From contig JANXBB010000156.1 in NCBI GenBank assembly GCA_025061975.1, positions 1 through 6,896 of the forward strand: a stretch of DNA of 6,896 nt, given 5' to 3'. How positions within the stretch are numbered: position 1 is the stretch's first letter; the number at the start of each line of letters is the position of its first letter. Positions 6,316-6,896 of this stretch are shown one piece after another. Source of the DNA: Caldifarciminota bacterium (lineage in GTDB: Bacteria; Hydrothermota; Tepidihabitantia; Tepidihabitantales; CAIPLT01). The position numbers and the translations under genes are program-made. The notes below the pieces were generated by a model, which was not told the DNA's origin, ran no database searches, and saw only the letters and a list, made by a program, of their open reading frames with translations.

Positions 6316-6373
6316 ACTAGTTATCCTAAAATGTGCAGGGAAACTCTTTCGAGTTTATGCACTGATAACTAGT
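6316..6373 (-). promoter_or_regulatory. Long 5'-UTR stem-loop capped by a GAAA tetraloop
   Basis: Three stacked helices fold into one hairpin in the minus-strand transcript. The outer 10 bp are ACTAGTTATC with GATAACTAGT (6364-6373 with 6316-6325). The middle 5 bp are GTGCA with TGCAC (6358-6362 with 6333-6337). The apical 6 bp are AAACTC with GAGTTT, closed by GAAA (loop 6347-6350). Unpaired bases are few: 1 opposite 7 between the outer helices and 1 opposite 3 between the inner ones. The loop is a GNRA tetraloop only on the minus strand (TTTC on the plus), which supports an RNA element of the minus-strand gene. I could not match it to a riboswitch class I know. A 5'-stabilising hairpin or a protein-binding leader is plausible. 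Confidence 0.65.
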
Positions 6374-6379
6374 CGCCTG

Positions 6380-6408
6380 ATTATAAGTAAATAAATTTCT
6401 TTTGTCAA
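6380..6408 (-). promoter_or_regulatory. Perfect-consensus sigma70 promoter of the secreted-protein gene
   Basis: On the minus strand TTGACA (6408-6403) and TATAAT (6385-6380) match the consensus at all twelve positions with the optimal 17-nt spacer. After a 6-nt discriminator (CAGGCG), the predicted first transcribed base is an A at about 6373, the first base of the 5' stem-loop. The sequence further upstream is very AT-rich, as UP elements are. This predicts strong constitutive transcription, unless a regulator not visible here acts on it. Confidence 0.8.
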
Positions 6409-6844
6409 GTATTTTATCAAATATCCGTCTTATCATTAAATAACCTTTAAAATATTACTTTAAAATAATATTCTTATAAGCACAAAATTTAATATAAGTC
6501 TCTGATGTTTAATATATTAGCTTATATTCACTTAAAATTAGTGAGTGCTCCCCTACACGGTTTACTAAAGCCTAAAGTGCAAATAAGATTCAGAGCTTAA
6601 AACAATCTAAACCCACAAAAGCTTAGAGTAGAATTTTAACAAACTATAGTTAAGATACACTAAATACTAACGAAAATAAGAAACGTACTCCTCTTTTTAT
6701 TCTTAGCCGAATTTAATTGCTGCAATAAAAAACCTTTCTATCCTAATATCCCTAAACTTGTAGGCAGTAAATTTTAAACTTTCCTATACGCTTATAGTTT
6801 TAGTATAAATGTAATAACTAATTATTAGCTGATATTATTTTAGC
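6409..6844. other. AT-rich intergenic region without a convincing gene
   Basis: I find no RNA gene, mobile element or supported CDS here. A 10-nt direct repeat CTTTAAAATA (6445-6454 and 6458-6467) lies upstream of the promoter and could be simple AT-rich sequence. A 31-codon plus-strand ORF (6505-6600) has no ribosome binding site. A small palindrome ATTGCTGCAAT (about 6716-6726) is followed by an A-run. Confidence 0.55.
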
Positions 6845-6896
6845 TTACATTTTAGGTGGCTTAGGAATAAAGCCTTGTTTCATTAATGCTTGTGAT
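6845..6896 (-). CDS. Possible C-terminal end of an unknown minus-strand gene (partial)
   Basis: Reading leftwards from the right edge, one frame gives SQALMKQGFIPKPPKM followed by TAA at 6847-6845. The residue mix and codon use look protein-like, and the gene would lie upstream of and co-oriented with the secreted-protein gene. Only 16 codons are visible, and a plus-strand frame over the same bases is also open but has no start codon, so this is tentative. No family can be assigned. Confidence 0.3.
   Translation of the reverse strand, partial: SQALMKQGFIPKPPKM

Noticed and set aside
6316..6373. Cyclic-di-GMP (GEMM-I) riboswitch
   Set aside because: The GAAA-capped hairpin and GCAC fragment are reminiscent, but the conserved core and the second receptor helix of GEMM-I are missing.
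6505..6600. 31-codon plus-strand ORF in the right intergenic region
   Set aside because: There is no Shine-Dalgarno or recognisable promoter, and the length is expected by chance.
6842..6896. Start of a plus-strand gene at the right edge (frame reading ILGGLGIKPCFINACD)
   Set aside because: The frame has no start codon after its upstream stop, and the minus-strand frame gives a more natural protein end with a stop codon.

Overview
The window is AT-rich bacterial DNA, except for a few locally GC-richer segments inside one gene. The best clue to the host is the large secreted protein. It ends in a FlgD-like / type IX secretion (T9SS) C-terminal sorting domain of the kind found across the Fibrobacteres-Chlorobi-Bacteroidetes group and in uncultured lineages such as candidate division WOR-3 (Stahlbacteria). 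The exact wording of that tail (NPF..TEIR.QIPK, then GRRVSAGIYFYEL) reminds me most of WOR-3 proteins. This is recognition from memory, not a search result. The redox genes fit an anaerobe.

Layout. Positions 1-62 hold the start of a minus-strand exported protein that runs off the left edge. Positions 63-499 are a divergent intergenic region with a small GC-rich hairpin, a possible 50-residue ORF (258-410) and a sigma70-type promoter (440-468). Positions 500-3456 are a compact plus-strand operon: etfB, etfA (4-nt ATGA overlap), then a soluble HdrD-like iron-sulfur protein whose GTG start lies 9 nt after the etfA stop. A hairpin at 3483-3517 separates this operon from a convergent minus-strand gene, and its base pairing and U-tract suit the minus strand. 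Positions 3537-6281 encode a 914-residue secreted multidomain surface protein. Upstream of it are a strong Shine-Dalgarno, a long stem-loop and a perfect-consensus promoter. Positions 6409-6844 show no convincing gene. The last 52 bases may hold the end of another minus-strand gene.

How the genes work together. EtfB and EtfA form a flavin heterodimer that collects electrons from a flavoprotein dehydrogenase. The adjacent protein has two cubane [4Fe-4S] motifs and two CCG domains and is the obvious redox partner. No dehydrogenase and no membrane-anchoring domain is encoded here, so both the electron source and the final acceptor are unknown. The secreted protein looks unrelated to this operon and is under its own promoter.

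The most notable observations are four: the promoter and 5' stem-loop of the secreted-protein gene, where the stem begins at the predicted first transcribed base; a GC-rich, degenerate repeat module in that gene bounded by perfect 13-nt direct repeats; the etfBA plus soluble HdrD-like unit; and the overlooked small ORF at 258-410.
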